DNA of 64,000 nucleotides from Bolinopsis microptera (GCF_026151205.1 NC_087073.1:10826636-10890635), one strand, 5' to 3'. Positions 1 to 12,127 are shown, numbered from the stretch's first letter. The notes: generated by a model not told the origin, from the letters alone. A program made the numbers and translations.

Positions 1-2
1 TA

Positions 3-1253
3 ATTAATCACTCAATACTTCTCAAAAAATTAAACACATACGGGATCAGAGGACGGGCACACAAACTCCTGGAAAGTTATCTTTCCGACCGTAAACAATA
101 TGTTGGTGTGCTCAATGAAATATCTGATACTCTACCTGTGCTTTTTGGAGTGCCACAAGGGAGCTGCTTAGGGCCCCTTCTGTTCTTAATTTACATAAAC
201 GATCTTACAAACTCTGAAAAGAACTCTAAATTTGTTCTATTTGCTGATGACACAAATATCTTCGTCGCTGCAAAAAGTAAAAACCTAGCATACAAAAAAG
301 CCAATGATGTCCTAAATTCCGTACACCGCTACATGCTTGCCAATAAACTTCACATAAACACTGGCAAGAGCTGTTACCTTGAATTCTCAAACTCTTGATC
401 CAACAAAGATGAAGATACACCCTCTGATCAAGAAATCAATATCAATGGCATACCCTTGGAGAGAGTACATGAAACTAAATTCTTAGGTGTAACAATCGAT
501 GAAGACCTAAACTGGAACGCACATAGAAGGAAATTAGCAAAAAAACTAGCCAGCTGCTGTGGCATGCTAAATAGAATTAAAGAAAACATTCCCACATCAC
601 TCCATAAAGATCTATATCACACTCTGTTTGAAAGCTATCTTGCATATGGTATAACTGTCTGGGGAGGGGCATCTAACAAAAAACTTGAACCTCTGTTCAA
701 AGCACAGAAAATGTGTGCCCGCATAATGTTTGGAGATAAAGAAGCATACTTGGATAAATTTAAAACTAGTGCACGATGCAGACCCTACGGGGAGCAAATC
801 TTGGGCAAGGAATTCTACAGAAAGGAGCATACAAAACCCCTCTTCAACACTCATGAAATCATGAATGTGCATAATCTGTACTTCTACCATTGTATTAATG
901 ACATCTTCAAGGTCTTGAAATATAGAACCCCTATATCACTATACTCCCTCTTTGAAACATCTGGCAGACTTGGCAAAGAGACACTCATTCTCACACCTAA
1001 ACCATCAGACAGCTACATATACAGAGCAGGGACAATATGGAATACAGTACGACAAAATCTCATGCTAACTACATTCACCTGTTATAAGCCCAATCACCTC
1101 AAATCATCCATAAGAATCACCATCACTCACACTCAAAAGGAAGGAGAACCAAATGACTGGAACTTAGCCTTAAACAGCGTTCGACAAAATTCAAAAACTT
1201 TAAAATTGACCTTGCCTAGATTACTTAAGCTTGAAAAAGCGGTAATATCTTAG
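3..1253 (+). mobile_element. LINE 3' part: reverse transcriptase, cut by window edge
   Basis: One reading frame encodes the C-terminal half of a non-LTR retrotransposon reverse transcriptase. The frame is already open at base 3, so the element starts before the window. Visible RT landmarks are the GVPQGSCLGPLLFLIYINDL block (about 147-206) and the catalytic FADD (about 238-251). The thumb/connection region follows, with FLGVTIDEDLNW and the conserved Y..TLFESYLAYGITVWGG segment. A single in-frame TGA at 396-398 interrupts the frame, which continues uninterrupted from there to the TAG at 1251-1253. That makes this copy an inactive relic unless the stop is an assembly error. The layout fits the jockey/CR1 group; clade assignment needs a tree. 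No clear poly(A) or target duplication is seen after the stop. Confidence 0.9.
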
Positions 1254-2344
1254 CAAAATATAACTTGCAGCAGCCCCATACCTTGTCATGAACATAATAT
1301 CGAAACTACCTCTGTGATCACATCTTTCTCTGGGTGCAAAATGAATATATATATAGGTTTATTAGTTTTATAGAAATTTAAAAGTTCTATAGAAATTTAT
1401 TATATAAGGATTATAAACATTTTGTTTGTGTGTTTTGAGTTATGCATTTTTATACCTATTTTAGAAGAGATTTTTATAGAATGTTACAAGTGCAGTAGGG
1501 TCAGTTTCAGACGAATTAAGCATAAATGACATCATTGCCATGTCTGAAGTGGTTTGTAAATGGGCCATTGTTAGCCCCAAGCGTTTTGGTCCCTCATTCC
1601 TGCCACTCAGCATTGCCTACTGTAAAGTAGAAATTTTTCTAAGATAATAGAGAAACTGACCTTGTCTCACTAAATTCAACCACTTAGGTACCATAATAAA
1701 AATACTAACAACCAAATAAAGTTTTTTAAATAATTATATACAATCACCAAAAATATTTCCTCAAGTTTACTTCTAGCTAACTAATTCGTGGTTTAAGCTC
1801 TTATTTTATTTATGATTAAAGGAATGTAAAATAAAACTTTTCGTTTCATTGAAAACTTTTCGTTTCATTGAATCGTATAATCAGTAACTAATAGTGCATT
1901 ACTGACCAAATTTTATCACAGGGGATTTGTTCAGTGACTACCTGAGGCAGCGTCATGCATGGTACCTGCTGCTCAGTCGGAACATTAGTAAAGGGGGTAT
2001 AGGAGACCATGCTACTGTTCTGATACGAGCCACTGCCAAAGGATACCTCTAACAAGTTATTGATGTAAAAATGCACCTAAGGGTGTGTTTTTTACATGGC
2101 TTGATGGGTTTGCTCAGCAAGTTCTCCCTCCAGTTCCAGGTACAGAAACGAAGAGTTATTTTCTCGTTGTTTGTAACTAATTACAACACTACAAATCTAT
2201 TACATTTATTGAGAATTATGTAATGTAATGCGATGGAAGTATTTTAAGCGGGCATATCCTGTCCAAACCCAGGATGCACGACAATGACGAACACAAATAT
2301 TATTGTAGCATATCAACAATTATGATATTTAAAACTGCTCCCTT
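1254..2344. other. AT-rich stretch without a recognised gene
   Basis: It begins with the probable 3' untranslated tail of the LINE. A short tandem duplication of a 19-20 bp unit (aaaacttttcgtttcattg) lies at about 1836-1874. A short reading frame on the minus strand near 1888-2076 has no recognisable domain. Nothing else is supported. Confidence 0.5.
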
Positions 2345-2515
2345 TAAATCGCTAACCCAAATTAAAAATTGTGATATAATGCCCTTTAACTCTTTAAGAT
2401 ATGAAATTGAAAGTAACCTAATTCGGTGTATTTTTGGACGCTGATTCCGAATCACACTCATGCTTGAATGCTTCTCTGGACAGTTATGGGCAAAAACCAT
2501 TTTGGTCATGCAGAA
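2345..2515 (-). repeat. Degenerate copy of the 47-kb MITE family
   Basis: The segment around 2400-2512 (ttcggtgtatttttgga and gctgattccgaatcac, then ttctctggacagttatgggcaaaaac) matches 47285-47390, and in inverted orientation 50880-50995. The upstream taaatcgctaacccaaatt corresponds to ctaaatcgctcgcccaaatt at 47223. The terminal inverted repeats seen at 47077 and 47516 are not visible here, so this is a truncated copy. Confidence 0.65.
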
Positions 2516-2692
2516 CTTTTATAAAATAGCCTTTTTTGTTGTGAAATTGAGGTTGACATAATATTTTTTCAATAACAAGCCTGATTTTATCGTGCAGTTT
2601 TTATGTACAGAATAAACGTGTTCAGCAGATATAACATATTACCTTTGCCTTAAATTATGTTACGAAAGATTTCTAAAATATTGCTACATGAG

Positions 2693-2945
2693 GAAGCCCA
2701 GTCGCCAGCCCGTCCGGTCGACTGCCCGGTCGCCTGCCCGGTCGCCTGCCCGGTCGCCTGCCCGGTTGCCAGCCGAGTCGCAAGCCCGGTCGACAGCCCA
2801 GTAATAAGCCTAGTTGCCAGCACGGTTGCTAGCCCGGTCGCCAACCCAGTCGCGAGCCCAGTCGCAAGCCCGATGCCTGCCCGGTTGCCAGCCGAGTCAC
2901 AAGCCCCATCGCCAGCCCCGTCGCCAGCCCCGCCGCCAGTACAAG
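2693..2945. repeat. 12-bp GC-rich minisatellite, open as a Pro-Val-Ala repeat
   Basis: About 20 degenerate copies of a 12-bp unit (gcccggtcgcct and variants), strikingly GC-rich against the AT-rich surroundings. In the plus frame the array reads PVAC/PVAS repeats and then APSPAPSPAPPPV. The frame is open from 2657 to 3004. The entry side (ctaaaatattgctacatgag) resembles a splice acceptor region that recurs at 3148-3170 (ctaaaatattgttacag). The array might therefore be an exon of the Pro/Thr-rich gene proposed at 4.9-6.9 kb, but that link is speculative. Confidence 0.55.
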
Positions 2946-3202
2946 TTCACCTGACAAGGGGTCAGTATAATATTTGTTGTGGCAAATTATGTTGTGTTAT
3001 TTAAAACAGTCCAAGAACCAATTTCAGTAAAATTACACCAATGGAAGTTTTTGTAACCAATTATTTTGATATATCGCCAATCAAAGTTGTTTTTTGTGAA
3101 TTATTGTCATATTGTGTTCGATATATGGCTTGATATTACAAAATATTTCTAAAATATTGTTACAGGAAGGCGTACAATTATTGGGACAACCAGGAGGCTG
3201 AA

Positions 3203-4904
3203 TTACCTTACTCGGGATTATTACGACGGGTTTATTAACGACCGGTTAAAATATGGTTCGGGAAAAATATGGCGAAATTGCTCAAAACCCACCACATTTT
3301 CCCGGTCGCCATTTTACCGGTGTCCAACCTTTCAATTTTAGATTCAAAAATGTTGTCGCAGATGTAAATTTCCTTATTAGAGATAAGCAAGTTTAGAAAT
3401 GTTCGCATTGCTAAAACTTGTGAAACAAGTCGAATTATCAATAATTGTTGAAAGTAGACAGAAATAATGACTCGTGGTTAATCAAACTAGATGGAAAATA
3501 ATTTTTAACATTTGAAGCGTAACAACCAGATCGATATTAAGATAAAGGGAGAGCTGTTTAGTCTTCCAATAAGTTGTAATCATCTTCGTTATCTTCATCT
3601 GGATCATCCCTTTCATCAGTTTTAATTAATTCAAGTTTTAATTTAACTGTTACTTTTACTTTGAGTCCTATTTTATTATGTAGAGATAGTCAATACCTAA
3701 GAAATTAAAAATTGGCCTATTTAAATCAAATTTGACAATAAGGATATATAAATCAAGAGGCTTGCATATAATGAACATATTGACACGGGTGCAGAGTTGA
3801 GTCTGTACGGAACCTAGTAGTTTCAGATCCTTGTTTAACTTGCCGTACAGCAAGGTCATCCACTACTTTAGCCCGGCGAGGCACATAACTCCCTCTACAA
3901 CTCCATGACAAATGTTTCATATATACTAGCCGAGTTCACAAGAATATATCCTTGTGTTTGAGAAGAGCTCGTTAGAACTGCTTCCTTTCCCTTCAGTATC
4001 CCACAGTCTCTCGAGTTTCGTAACTGCCAGAGAACTCTCTTAAACAATTACTAGACTCGGTGATTATAAATCAAGAGGCTTGCATATAATGAACATATTG
4101 ACACGGGTGCAGAGTTGAGTCTGTACGGAACCTAGTAGTTTCAGATCCTTGTTTAACTTGCCGTACAGCAAGGTCATCCACTACTTTAGCCCGGCGAGGC
4201 ACATAACTCCCTCTACAACTCCATGACAAATGTTTCATATATACTAGCCGAGTTCACAAGAATATATCCTTGTGTTTGAGAAGAGCTCGTTAGAACTGCT
4301 TCCTTTCCCTTCAGTATCCCACAGTCTCTCGAGTTTCGAAACTGCCAGAGAACTCTCTTAAACAATTACTAGACTCGGTGATTATAAATCAAGAGGCTTG
4401 CATATAATGAACATATTGACACGGGTGCAGAGTTGAGTCTGTACGGAACCTAGTAGTTTCAGATCCTTGTTTAACTTGCCGTACAGCAAGGTCATCCACT
4501 ACTTTAGCCCGGCGAGGCACATAACTCCCTCTACAACTCCATGACAAATGTTTCATATATACTAGCCGAGTTCACAAGAATATATCCTTGTGTTTGAGAA
4601 GAGCTCGTTAGAACTGCTTCCTTTCCCTTCAGTATCCCACACATATGACAAGAATTGGGCAAAAAGGTGAATTTTTTGCAATTTTAGCCAAATGAAGTCG
4701 AAAAACCTACAACAAGTGTCCCAATAGTCTTCTTTAGTGAATATAAGACAACGATTAAAAATGAGCACCCATACCCCTTGGGAACCCCAAAAGCTGAGTA
4801 GGCGGGTTTATTAACGACCGGTGAAAATGTGGTTCGGGAAAAATATGGCGATATTACCCTAAACCCACCACTTTATCCCGGTCATAATAATCCCGAGTAA
4901 GGTA
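3203..4904. mobile_element. Non-autonomous element bounded by 28-bp inverted repeats
   Basis: The left end (3203-3230, ttaccttactcgggattatt...) and right end (4877-4904, ending aataatcccgagtaaggtaa) are near-perfect inverted copies. In addition, about 80 bp next to the left end (3228-3308) is directly repeated next to the right end (4803-4877). The simplest reading is two partial copies of one small MITE, each about 130 bp, flanking 1.5 kb that contains the 318-bp tandem repeat. No transposase is encoded. No target-site duplication is clear. Confidence 0.6.
3751..4641. repeat. 318-bp satellite, 2.8 near-identical tandem copies
   Basis: Copies start at 3751, 4069 and 4387, each opening with aatcaagaggcttgcatata, giving an exact 318-bp period. 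The third copy stops after about 255 bp at the sequence ttcagtatcccaca. Copies one and two differ by almost nothing (for example gtaactgcc versus gaaactgcc), which implies very recent duplication. No long reading frame runs through it. Confidence 0.9.
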
Positions 4905-4906
4905 AC

Positions 4907-6870
4907 CCTTTTAACGGCCCCGCTCTCTGTCAGCCCTCAAACAGCTCCGGCACCGTTGATCACCCCGGCAACAGCTCCGGCCCTGGTCCCGGCAACAGCT
5001 CCTACCCTGGTGACCAATCCTGTCACCGTGACCGCTCCCACACCGACAAACTATGGAGTATCATCATATCTTGATCTGTAAGCGCTTTTTGATGTTTGAT
5101 AAAGTATTTTATTTACACATTACACAGTTAAAGATGTTTATAATTATATTAAATGACCTTTTATTTGTTGTTTGAAAACTGCTCAGAGGTTAACATATGG
5201 TTGGTTGGTTGATTATAAAGTGGACTCATTTACAAGAACTTGGAGAGGCACCCCTTGACGACATAAAGAATTTGTTTTAACTTTTTTATATGAAAAGCAT
5301 CAATAGTTAATACTCAATTCCATATTAAGAGAAAAGTTCAATTTATACCTTTTTGTCCAAATATTCCCGCTTGACCTCTGGCCAAGTCACCAGTGGCGCA
5401 TATGCTAGTATAAAACTAAATAACCCGCAGAAGAAGAAGCTGACGGTAGCGGACTACTACAACACAGTCCACCTGCATCAGACCATGATAACGGTGGGAA
5501 CCCACATAGGGAACCCTTACACCAACCCTCATCATATTCACCAAGTGATGCTGATTCATTTTAAGGAGTTCGTCAAGGCATACCAGCAGCCATATCCTGT
5601 TGGTAATCCTGAATATGACAACATGACTCTGGCATGCCGAAACGTAGCGAATGGGACTGCCACTGCTCGTAGGAGCCGCAGAAACCCCGATGGTAGAGAT
5701 TCCTTACATGAGGTTAGTACGCCGTGCTAGTCCAGCTTGCTACATACTTTCAATTATACATTTACGTATGCTAGATAATTCCAATCTGTGTTCTATGTTT
5801 AAAATCACATCTAGCCAAGTCGCAGTCATACACATTTATCCAGGAATCATAAAAGCTATAGCAGCTTTACTGGACGAGACGAAGCGTGCTGCCGGGTTTT
5901 TTGGGATTCCTCCACACCATCCCTCTAAATTCTTAGACTCCAAGTGGAGGTGCAAGAGTTGCAAAGTGGACAGTCAGACAGTGCTACCAAGAAGCACCCT
6001 GCAGGATCAGGACCACCATGCAGAGGGGTAATGCTGGCCCTCACAAACTTTGCTGCTGGATTTACCCTAGACACAGACTTGTCGGATATTCAAAGGTGTG
6101 TTTTTTGAAATTGTATCTTACTAGGTAGTATCGGCTTGCAACTTTTATTGGGATTGCAAGGGCAGAGTGAAACTACAATGATCAACCCTCAGGTTGGCTA
6201 GTTACGCTGATCATGACGAGAGGCCAAGGATTACCGTGGCCCACTTCAACACCTTCCGGGACCAGGTAATATGGTCGGGTGCAATAAAACAGAGGAATAT
6301 AAAAGTATTTAAATACATTTCCACACTAAACAAGGTATAACACATTTTAAGAGCCCCTAGATATTTAATTTAAAAATATTTTCTCCAGGTTCACTGCCTA
6401 TTGAGGGATTTTCCTAGAGTTTCCTCTTTTCATGCTGGTGAAGGTATTTACTGCTTCCTTGCTTTTGTAAAATTGTTAAATGTGTCAACTCGTGAATATA
6501 AAGCTAAAGGGGGTTTTAAGAATTGTTTCATCTTAAGTTCATACCTGGTAGTGCAGTGGTAGTGATACCAGTAGTAGTGTTAGATTGCCCGACCCCAATC
6601 GTGGATTTCAATCACGTGCTTGTTATAGGTGGTTATCAGCTGTTATGTTCTGAATATTATAGCGCTCATTGTAAGACGTATGTCCAATGTTGGTATGGTT
6701 TTATTTAAATTAGTTACCCAGAATTTTATTAAGATATTGTAACGTAAGACTTAAGAGCTTTTTGAGTTCCGTTATTTTTTTTGAGTTGTAATTGTTATTC
6801 AAAACATATAATTTCAGGTGTTAAAAGCTTGAAGCAAGACACATTACGATCGATGGCGTTCGCTGACTGA
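4907..6870 (+). CDS. Possible multi-exon gene, unrecognised product
   Basis: I do not recognise this protein. Candidate exons are linked by GT-AG signals. Exon A (ending 5080) is Pro/Thr/Ala-rich (TAPAPLITPATAPALVP). Exon B (5394-5712) is the longest, with LTVADYYNTVHLHQTMI and a basic RRSRRNP tail. Exon D is 5937-6095 and includes VMLALTNFAAGFTLDTDL. Exon E is 6193-6265 (LASYADHDERPRITVAHF), exon F 6389-6443, and exon G 6818-6870 ends in TGA. Codon phases match across A-B, D-E, E-F and F-G. The B to D join does not match in phase, so an exon between about 5813 and 5890 is missing or mis-called. No start exon is identified. It could be a cellular gene or the gene of a mobile element. Confidence 0.4.
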
Positions 6871-8260
6871 TGCGATGCATTGCTATTTACTGCTGACTAG
6901 CTTATCCTACGGAGACGAAACTTTGTTACCTCTAATCAGTGATGAACACCAATTAGAATTAATCTATTTAATTCACATGATAACTGATAAGGGCCCTAGC
7001 ACTTGTAGTTTAAACTATTCGAATCGATTTTTATTGAATAACGACATTTTTCTTTTTCTGATCTATTATTTGATATTAGATCTGTCAATGTAGCAATGTC
7101 CTCATCTTATATTTATTGCTGCGATGTTTTACTTTATTTTATACTGAGACTAATTCGTGAATTTGACAAATTTACAAGTTTTAAATTTTTGATAATATGT
7201 GATGTTTCGCCATATTTATAAATTATTATATGTGTAATTAGTATTCAATAAATACACAATGTGTATTGTATTTGATAAAAATGTTAGCTCAATCTTTGGC
7301 AATTCTAATCTTATATTTTTATTTTATAATTCGAAAATTTCTGTCTGTGTGTACAACCGCTCCCGACTCCCGTGCATAGTAAAGCAGTAAAGCAGGTGGA
7401 GACTTGCACGTGCACGTGTTAAGAATTTGGAGCTAAATTTCGATCATTTACTGTTGCGTTTAGAGTGTTCTACAAAATAATAGCCTGTATCTTTGGTTGT
7501 GATTTAAATTTATGATATGATAAAAATTGACTTCTAGATTTCTCCCTGTGACAACAGATTTTCTAGTATGTCTATAGAGTAAAATACATACATTGCATAC
7601 AGTTTCAGTTTTCTAGTAGTAGTAAGTTTTAGTGTTTTTTCACATCTCGCTCACGATCAGTAACCACTCACTATAATTTCACTCACAGTGTGTATACACC
7701 ATCACACATGTATTGTATCTTTTACCTTATCATCTATTATCACTGTACATGTCATTCCATCACACGATCACAATCACGTACTTGCTGTTCAATTGATGTT
7801 TTAAGTTTATTGAATAGCAGATAGAGTATTTGTGTATATATAGATTTTGATTATAATTTTAGTCTAGTATTTGAACAATTTGTTGTCGTTTAGCAATTTT
7901 TGACTTATAAATTTTATGGGACAGTTTTCTCACATATTTACCAATTTTGTCAGCATGAATACGAAGTTGTTACTTTAAAACGTCGTTCATCCTAACAGTG
8001 CAGTATCATTTGTCGCAAAAAATCAGAATAAAACCTTTATATGCATCACATACGATGAAATCAAATGTTATACTTCGATCAATTGTGCGCAATAACAGTT
8101 ATCACGAACATCTTCTAGACCGGCAACAGAAATCAAATTAAAATTATGCTAAATTCATCTTGTATTGTACTGATAACCATTACGATTCACTTGATGTCAG
8201 AACAAATTCGGGACCTAAGACTGGTGAAATGGAAAACATCTATATTTTCATACTCACTAA
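6871..8260. other. AT-rich intergenic stretch
   Basis: No recognised gene. It has a short dispersed repeat character (many cacatcac/catcac motifs around 7680-7780) but no clean array. Confidence 0.45.
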
Positions 8261-9057
8261 CCATCAGAAAAACCAATTTTCGACATCTTGACCCACTCCG
8301 GCCACCCCCAGGGGCCACGCCCATCCCAAAATTACTGAAATCTAGGGCAAATCAAGACTGAGAATCTTTACCCTTGTAGGGGATTTATGTTTCGGGGTAT
8401 TTGGAACATGTTTAGGTGGTTTAATAGTTAGTACCTGCCCCAAATCATCAGAAAAATTAAGTTTCGACATCTTGACCCACTCAGGCCATCTTGACCCACT
8501 CAGGGGCCACGCCCATCCCAAAATTACTGAAATCTAGGTCAAATCAAGACTGAGAATCTTTACCCTTGTAGGGGATTTATGTTCCGGGGTATTTGGAACA
8601 TGTTTATGTGGTTTAATAGTAAGTACCTGTCCCAAACCATCAGAAAAACCGAGTTTTGACATCTTGACCCACTCAGGCCACTCCCAGGGGCCACGCCCAT
8701 CCCAAAATTACTGAAATCCAGGTCTTATCAAGACTGAGAATCTTTATCCCTGTAGGGGATTTATGTTCCGGGGTATTTGGAACATGTTTAGGTGGTTTAA
8801 TAGTAAGTACCTGTCCCAAACCATCAGAAAAACCGAGTTTTGACATCTTGACTCACTCAGGCCACTCCCAGGGGCCACGCCCATCCCAAAATTACTGAAA
8901 TCCAGGTCTTATCAAGACTGAGAATCTTTATCCCTGTAGGGGATTTATGTTCCGGGGTATTTGGAACATGATTTGGTGGTTAGATAGGAAGTACCTGACC
9001 CCAACAATCAGAAAAACTAAGTTTCGACGTCTTGACCCACTTAGGTCACTCCCAGGA
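8261..9057. repeat. 184-bp satellite, about 4.3 copies
   Basis: Copies begin with ccatcagaaaaa at about 8261, 8445, 8637, 8821 and 9004, a 183-184 bp period. One 192-bp copy carries an internal duplication of ccatcttgacccactcagg. Each unit contains ggggccacgcccatcccaaa and tgtaggggatttatgttccgg. The last unit decays after ctcccagg near 9057. Confidence 0.9.
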
Positions 9058-9071
9058 ACAATTCGCAACTA

Positions 9072-9111
9072 TTTGTAGGGGATTTGAAATCCGTGTCAAA
9101 TCCCCTACAAA
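9072..9111. repeat. 15-bp perfect stem hairpin
   Basis: ttgtaggggatttga (9073-9087) and tcaaatcccctacaa (9096-9110) are exact reverse complements separated by 8 nt. The arm matches the tgtaggggattt block of the adjacent satellite, so it probably arose by inversion of satellite sequence. Confidence 0.75.
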
Positions 9112-9950
9112 ATTCAGCGAAACGTCTTCTGCTGCTCGGAATTATAACGCGCAATTTAATAATTTGTAGACAAAGTAGCGCGCCGCGAACCACGCGGAAT
9201 ATCGATCGTCTCTTTGAGTATTTCAAACTCTGATGACAAAATAAATTGAGTGTGACTCTAATAATGGATTAAAAATTACGGCATACGGCAAATCTTGTGT
9301 AAAAAAAACTGTGATCAACAATATGCTGTAAAAAATTCGTCAAAAAATTTAAGAACACGATGCCCCGCCCAATTTTCTGAAGTGATAATTTTGGGACTTT
9401 GAGTTTGACGGGCTATAACTTTCGCTAGGAACAGCCATTTGCCCAAAACTTGGTACCATATGACTCTACTCAATGAGACCTTTCCAATGATGTATAATAT
9501 GTTGGGTTTGAGACATAAAATGTCACCCACAAGTTGGCGCTCTTAGTACATACACTAATCTGCATACTTATAATAAACAGCAAAGACTGGGGACCCAGGT
9601 TATATTGAATATATGTAATAAAATAAAACATCACGGATCGGGAAATTGAGCGGCCATCCACAAAAGAAAAGCGGTCGCATTTCTTGTTACAACAGAGACC
9701 AGAAATTTTTTCGGTATTACTCCGGAGAAATAATATTGACCCCTCAATTCCATACGTTTTGCACTCTGGATTTAATACAAATTCAAAACAATAGATACTG
9801 TCATAACTAATAATTTGTGTAACGTTAGATGCATTATGAAAATCAATAACCTCATCATAATGATAGTCGAACTCGCAATCATAGGAAAAATATGAGACCA
9901 TCAGTGTTTACGAATGTATGAATTTTTTGAAACTGTCATAATCGGCAATC
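9112..9950. other. Spacer downstream of protease A with a 143-codon minus-strand frame
   Basis: A minus-strand frame at 9470-9901 contains four cysteines and the block YGIEGSILFLRSNTEKIS. It has no domain I recognise and no splice-site support. It could be a fragment of a secreted protein or chance. Nothing else is seen. Confidence 0.2.
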
Positions 9951-11411
9951 CTAACACATGTGCTCGTGCTTACACACTCCATCTGGGCACCTTGTCAAGC
10001 CAGGGTTACATCCCTCATTTCCATCTTCATCATCTTTCTCCTCGCACATTTTACATGTCTTCTGGCACTGGTCTTCGGCAAAGTAGGTATATTTGCACCA
10101 AATCGTTCTACAGTCGGAATAGTTATCCTCGCATTTTATTTTGCAGTACCCGCAAGTATCCCGGCACCACTCAAAAGCAAATGATTCATGCTTGCACATA
10201 TCTTTAACGCAACCTCTGCCCTTATCATTGCATGTAACGTTCTCATTATCGTCATCGTTCTCATTATCCTCATCGTTCTCATTATCCTCATTATCCTCAT
10301 CGTTTTCATTATCCTCATCGTTCTCATTATCCTCATCGTCCTCATTATCCTCATCAACATATGTAGACTTCTTATCGTTTATTCCTTCGTCTTTCTTACT
10401 GGTTGCTTTAAGTATCGGGTAGCCGTTAAATTTCCAAATTCCACAGCTGAAGTCATCTCTTGCTATCTTTATAAAACCTTTGTCTCCCCATGTTTTACCC
10501 CACGAGTTCTTGAGAAGCACGTATTCCTCGGTATATCCAACTCCAGTTACTGCGTGATTAACATGATCACGGCAAGTGGGGTCTTTAAAGACACCACTCC
10601 TGTAAGCATAGAAGGCATTTGTTACTTGTATAGCCATCCAAAGAGGACCGTCAGCAAGAGCTGCGATGGTAGAACTTTCACCAGCGGACACCTCTTGTTT
10701 TTCGACGATCTTGTACGCAACAGCCGCATTAGGGGTTGTTGTTCTTTTACATTCGCCCATTTTATTCTCGTAAGGGTAATCTTTTTCAGCTGAAAGTCGA
10801 CCTCCGTTGTTTTTTGAGTACACGTATGAATCAGAGGGCCATCCGCCTTTACAGCCATCTTGACTAATATGAGTGCAGGCTAAAAATTCTTGTTCTGAGA
10901 AGGCTCTCAATCTACTTGACTTTATTTTGTATCTTGATTCCATAGCACTTACTGCACCAAACGCCCAGCAAGCACCACACGAACCTTGACTTTTAACGGG
11001 TGTTACTGCTCCCTCTTTTACCCAGTTTACACTTTTGGGAGTGTATAGTTTAGTCTTAGACGAGGCTAACGGAGGTATGTTTGTGTTCGGTAGATGGCCT
11101 GTTGAGTTAAGTCCAAGCCATTTATGTTTCTCCCCGCTGCTCAGAGACGAGAAGAAGTTTAGTCCAAACTTAGCAGTTTCTTCTGGTGCAGAATTTAAAG
11201 TTGAAACCAACTGTGCATTCTTCTTAAACATCAGAAACCGAACCCTGTTCTCACTAGCGCCGAAATTGATATGCTCCTCTGCCTTGTATTGGCTGAACAG
11301 CTTTAATGTCTGTCCTGGAGATTGAAGAATCGACCCTAGCTTGAGCACAGGGACCTCCGAGATCGTTAATCCAACAAGGCATAATGCAATTGCTATCATA
11401 AACTGCCTCAT
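9951..11411 (-). CDS. Secreted papain-family cysteine protease with two ShKT domains (protease A)
   Basis: A single exon of 486 codons. Residues 1-18 form a signal peptide. Residues about 36-90 are an inhibitory I29-like propeptide. The peptidase C1A domain spans about 124-335, with oxyanion Q142, nucleophile C148 in QGSCGACWAF, H286 in VNHAVTG and N302 in KNSWG, so all catalytic residues are present. An acidic Asp/Glu/Asn repeat linker (353-391) leads to two ShKT six-cysteine domains (394-423 and 427-456) and a C-terminal Cys-rich segment ending KHEHMC. The family hydrolyses proteins in lysosomes or extracellularly. ShKT tails are common on cnidarian and nematode secreted enzymes and may bind partners. 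Protease B (13942-15270) is a tandem paralogue. The upstream 25 bp (ttgacgatcaagttattggg) is shared by both, marking duplication of promoter-proximal sequence too. Confidence 0.93.
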   Translation of the reverse strand: MRQFMIAIALCLVGLTISEVPVLKLGSILQSPGQTLKLFSQYKAEEHINFGASENRVRFLMFKKNAQLVSTLNSAPEETAKFGLNFFSSLSSGEKHKWLGLNSTGHLPNTNIPPLASSKTKLYTPKSVNWVKEGAVTPVKSQGSCGACWAFGAVSAMESRYKIKSSRLRAFSEQEFLACTHISQDGCKGGWPSDSYVYSKNNGGRLSAEKDYPYENKMGECKRTTTPNAAVAYKIVEKQEVSAGESSTIAALADGPLWMAIQVTNAFYAYRSGVFKDPTCRDHVNHAVTGVGYTEEYVLLKNSWGKTWGDKGFIKIARDDFSCGIWKFNGYPILKATSKKDEGINDKKSTYVDEDNEDDEDNENDEDNENDEDNEDNENDEDNENDDDNENVTCNDKGRGCVKDMCKHESFAFEWCRDTCGYCKIKCEDNYSDCRTIWCKYTYFAEDQCQKTCKMCEEKDDEDGNEGCNPGLTRCPDGVCKHEHMC

Positions 11412-12127
11412 CCCAATAACTTGATCGTCAACTCAATACTAAAGTATACTGTTTTAGTTCATTATCGATGCTACTGAAAGGTTTTGAAAGTTATTTATTT
11501 ACAAGAATAAGTAAACAGATGCCATACATTTTTTGGAAACAAAATATAATGTACCTTATCGGACGTTATTTGACCGGACATCGCGTGAACGGACATACTT
11601 TAGAACGGACATTAAAATTAACTCTCGAAGGCATTCAAATTCATTAAAAATCAGACTTTTCAATTGATTTGTATTACAGTAAGCAAGAAAAGCAGTCGTT
11701 AAGCAGCACAAATGTTGATATTATTTAGTCTGACGATAGAAATTGAAATTGACTGAGATTTAAAACGACATTTGAGAAAATAAATCAATATCGTGAAATT
11801 AGCAAATTTGCTCCTTTATCAAAACAAATTTTATACTATGCAAGCTAGCTGATACAGCTCTGTGCATAATGCGTATCAGCCGTTAAGTTAAATGTTGTAA
11901 TAAATTTAAAACACTTGTGGCATCGATAGAAATACAAAAAATTTATCAAATTAGTAATCCTTACATCATGACTTATATTATGACATTTAGTAAATGTTTT
12001 TTCTTGAAATTCCTTTTTAATTTTTTTTTGGAAAACGAAATTAGATATATACAGAATAGTATTACAGGTTATATATTATGAAAATCATCATTGCAAAAAT
12101 AAAACCCAGTCCATGGGACTGAAAAAA
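11412..12127. other. Upstream region of protease A
   Basis: AT-rich, with no recognised gene. It holds the 5' flank of protease A (TATA-like AT runs near 11480-11500). Confidence 0.4.

Noticed and set aside
3668-4641. CRISPR-like array of direct repeats
   Set aside because: Eukaryotic 318-bp satellite without spacers; repeat architecture does not fit CRISPR.
10136-10793. Long plus-strand frames opposite the protease A acidic linker (Ile/Leu/Val-rich, membrane-like)
   Set aside because: Shadow of the Asp/Glu/Asn repeat on the opposite strand; the minus-strand protease explains the sequence.
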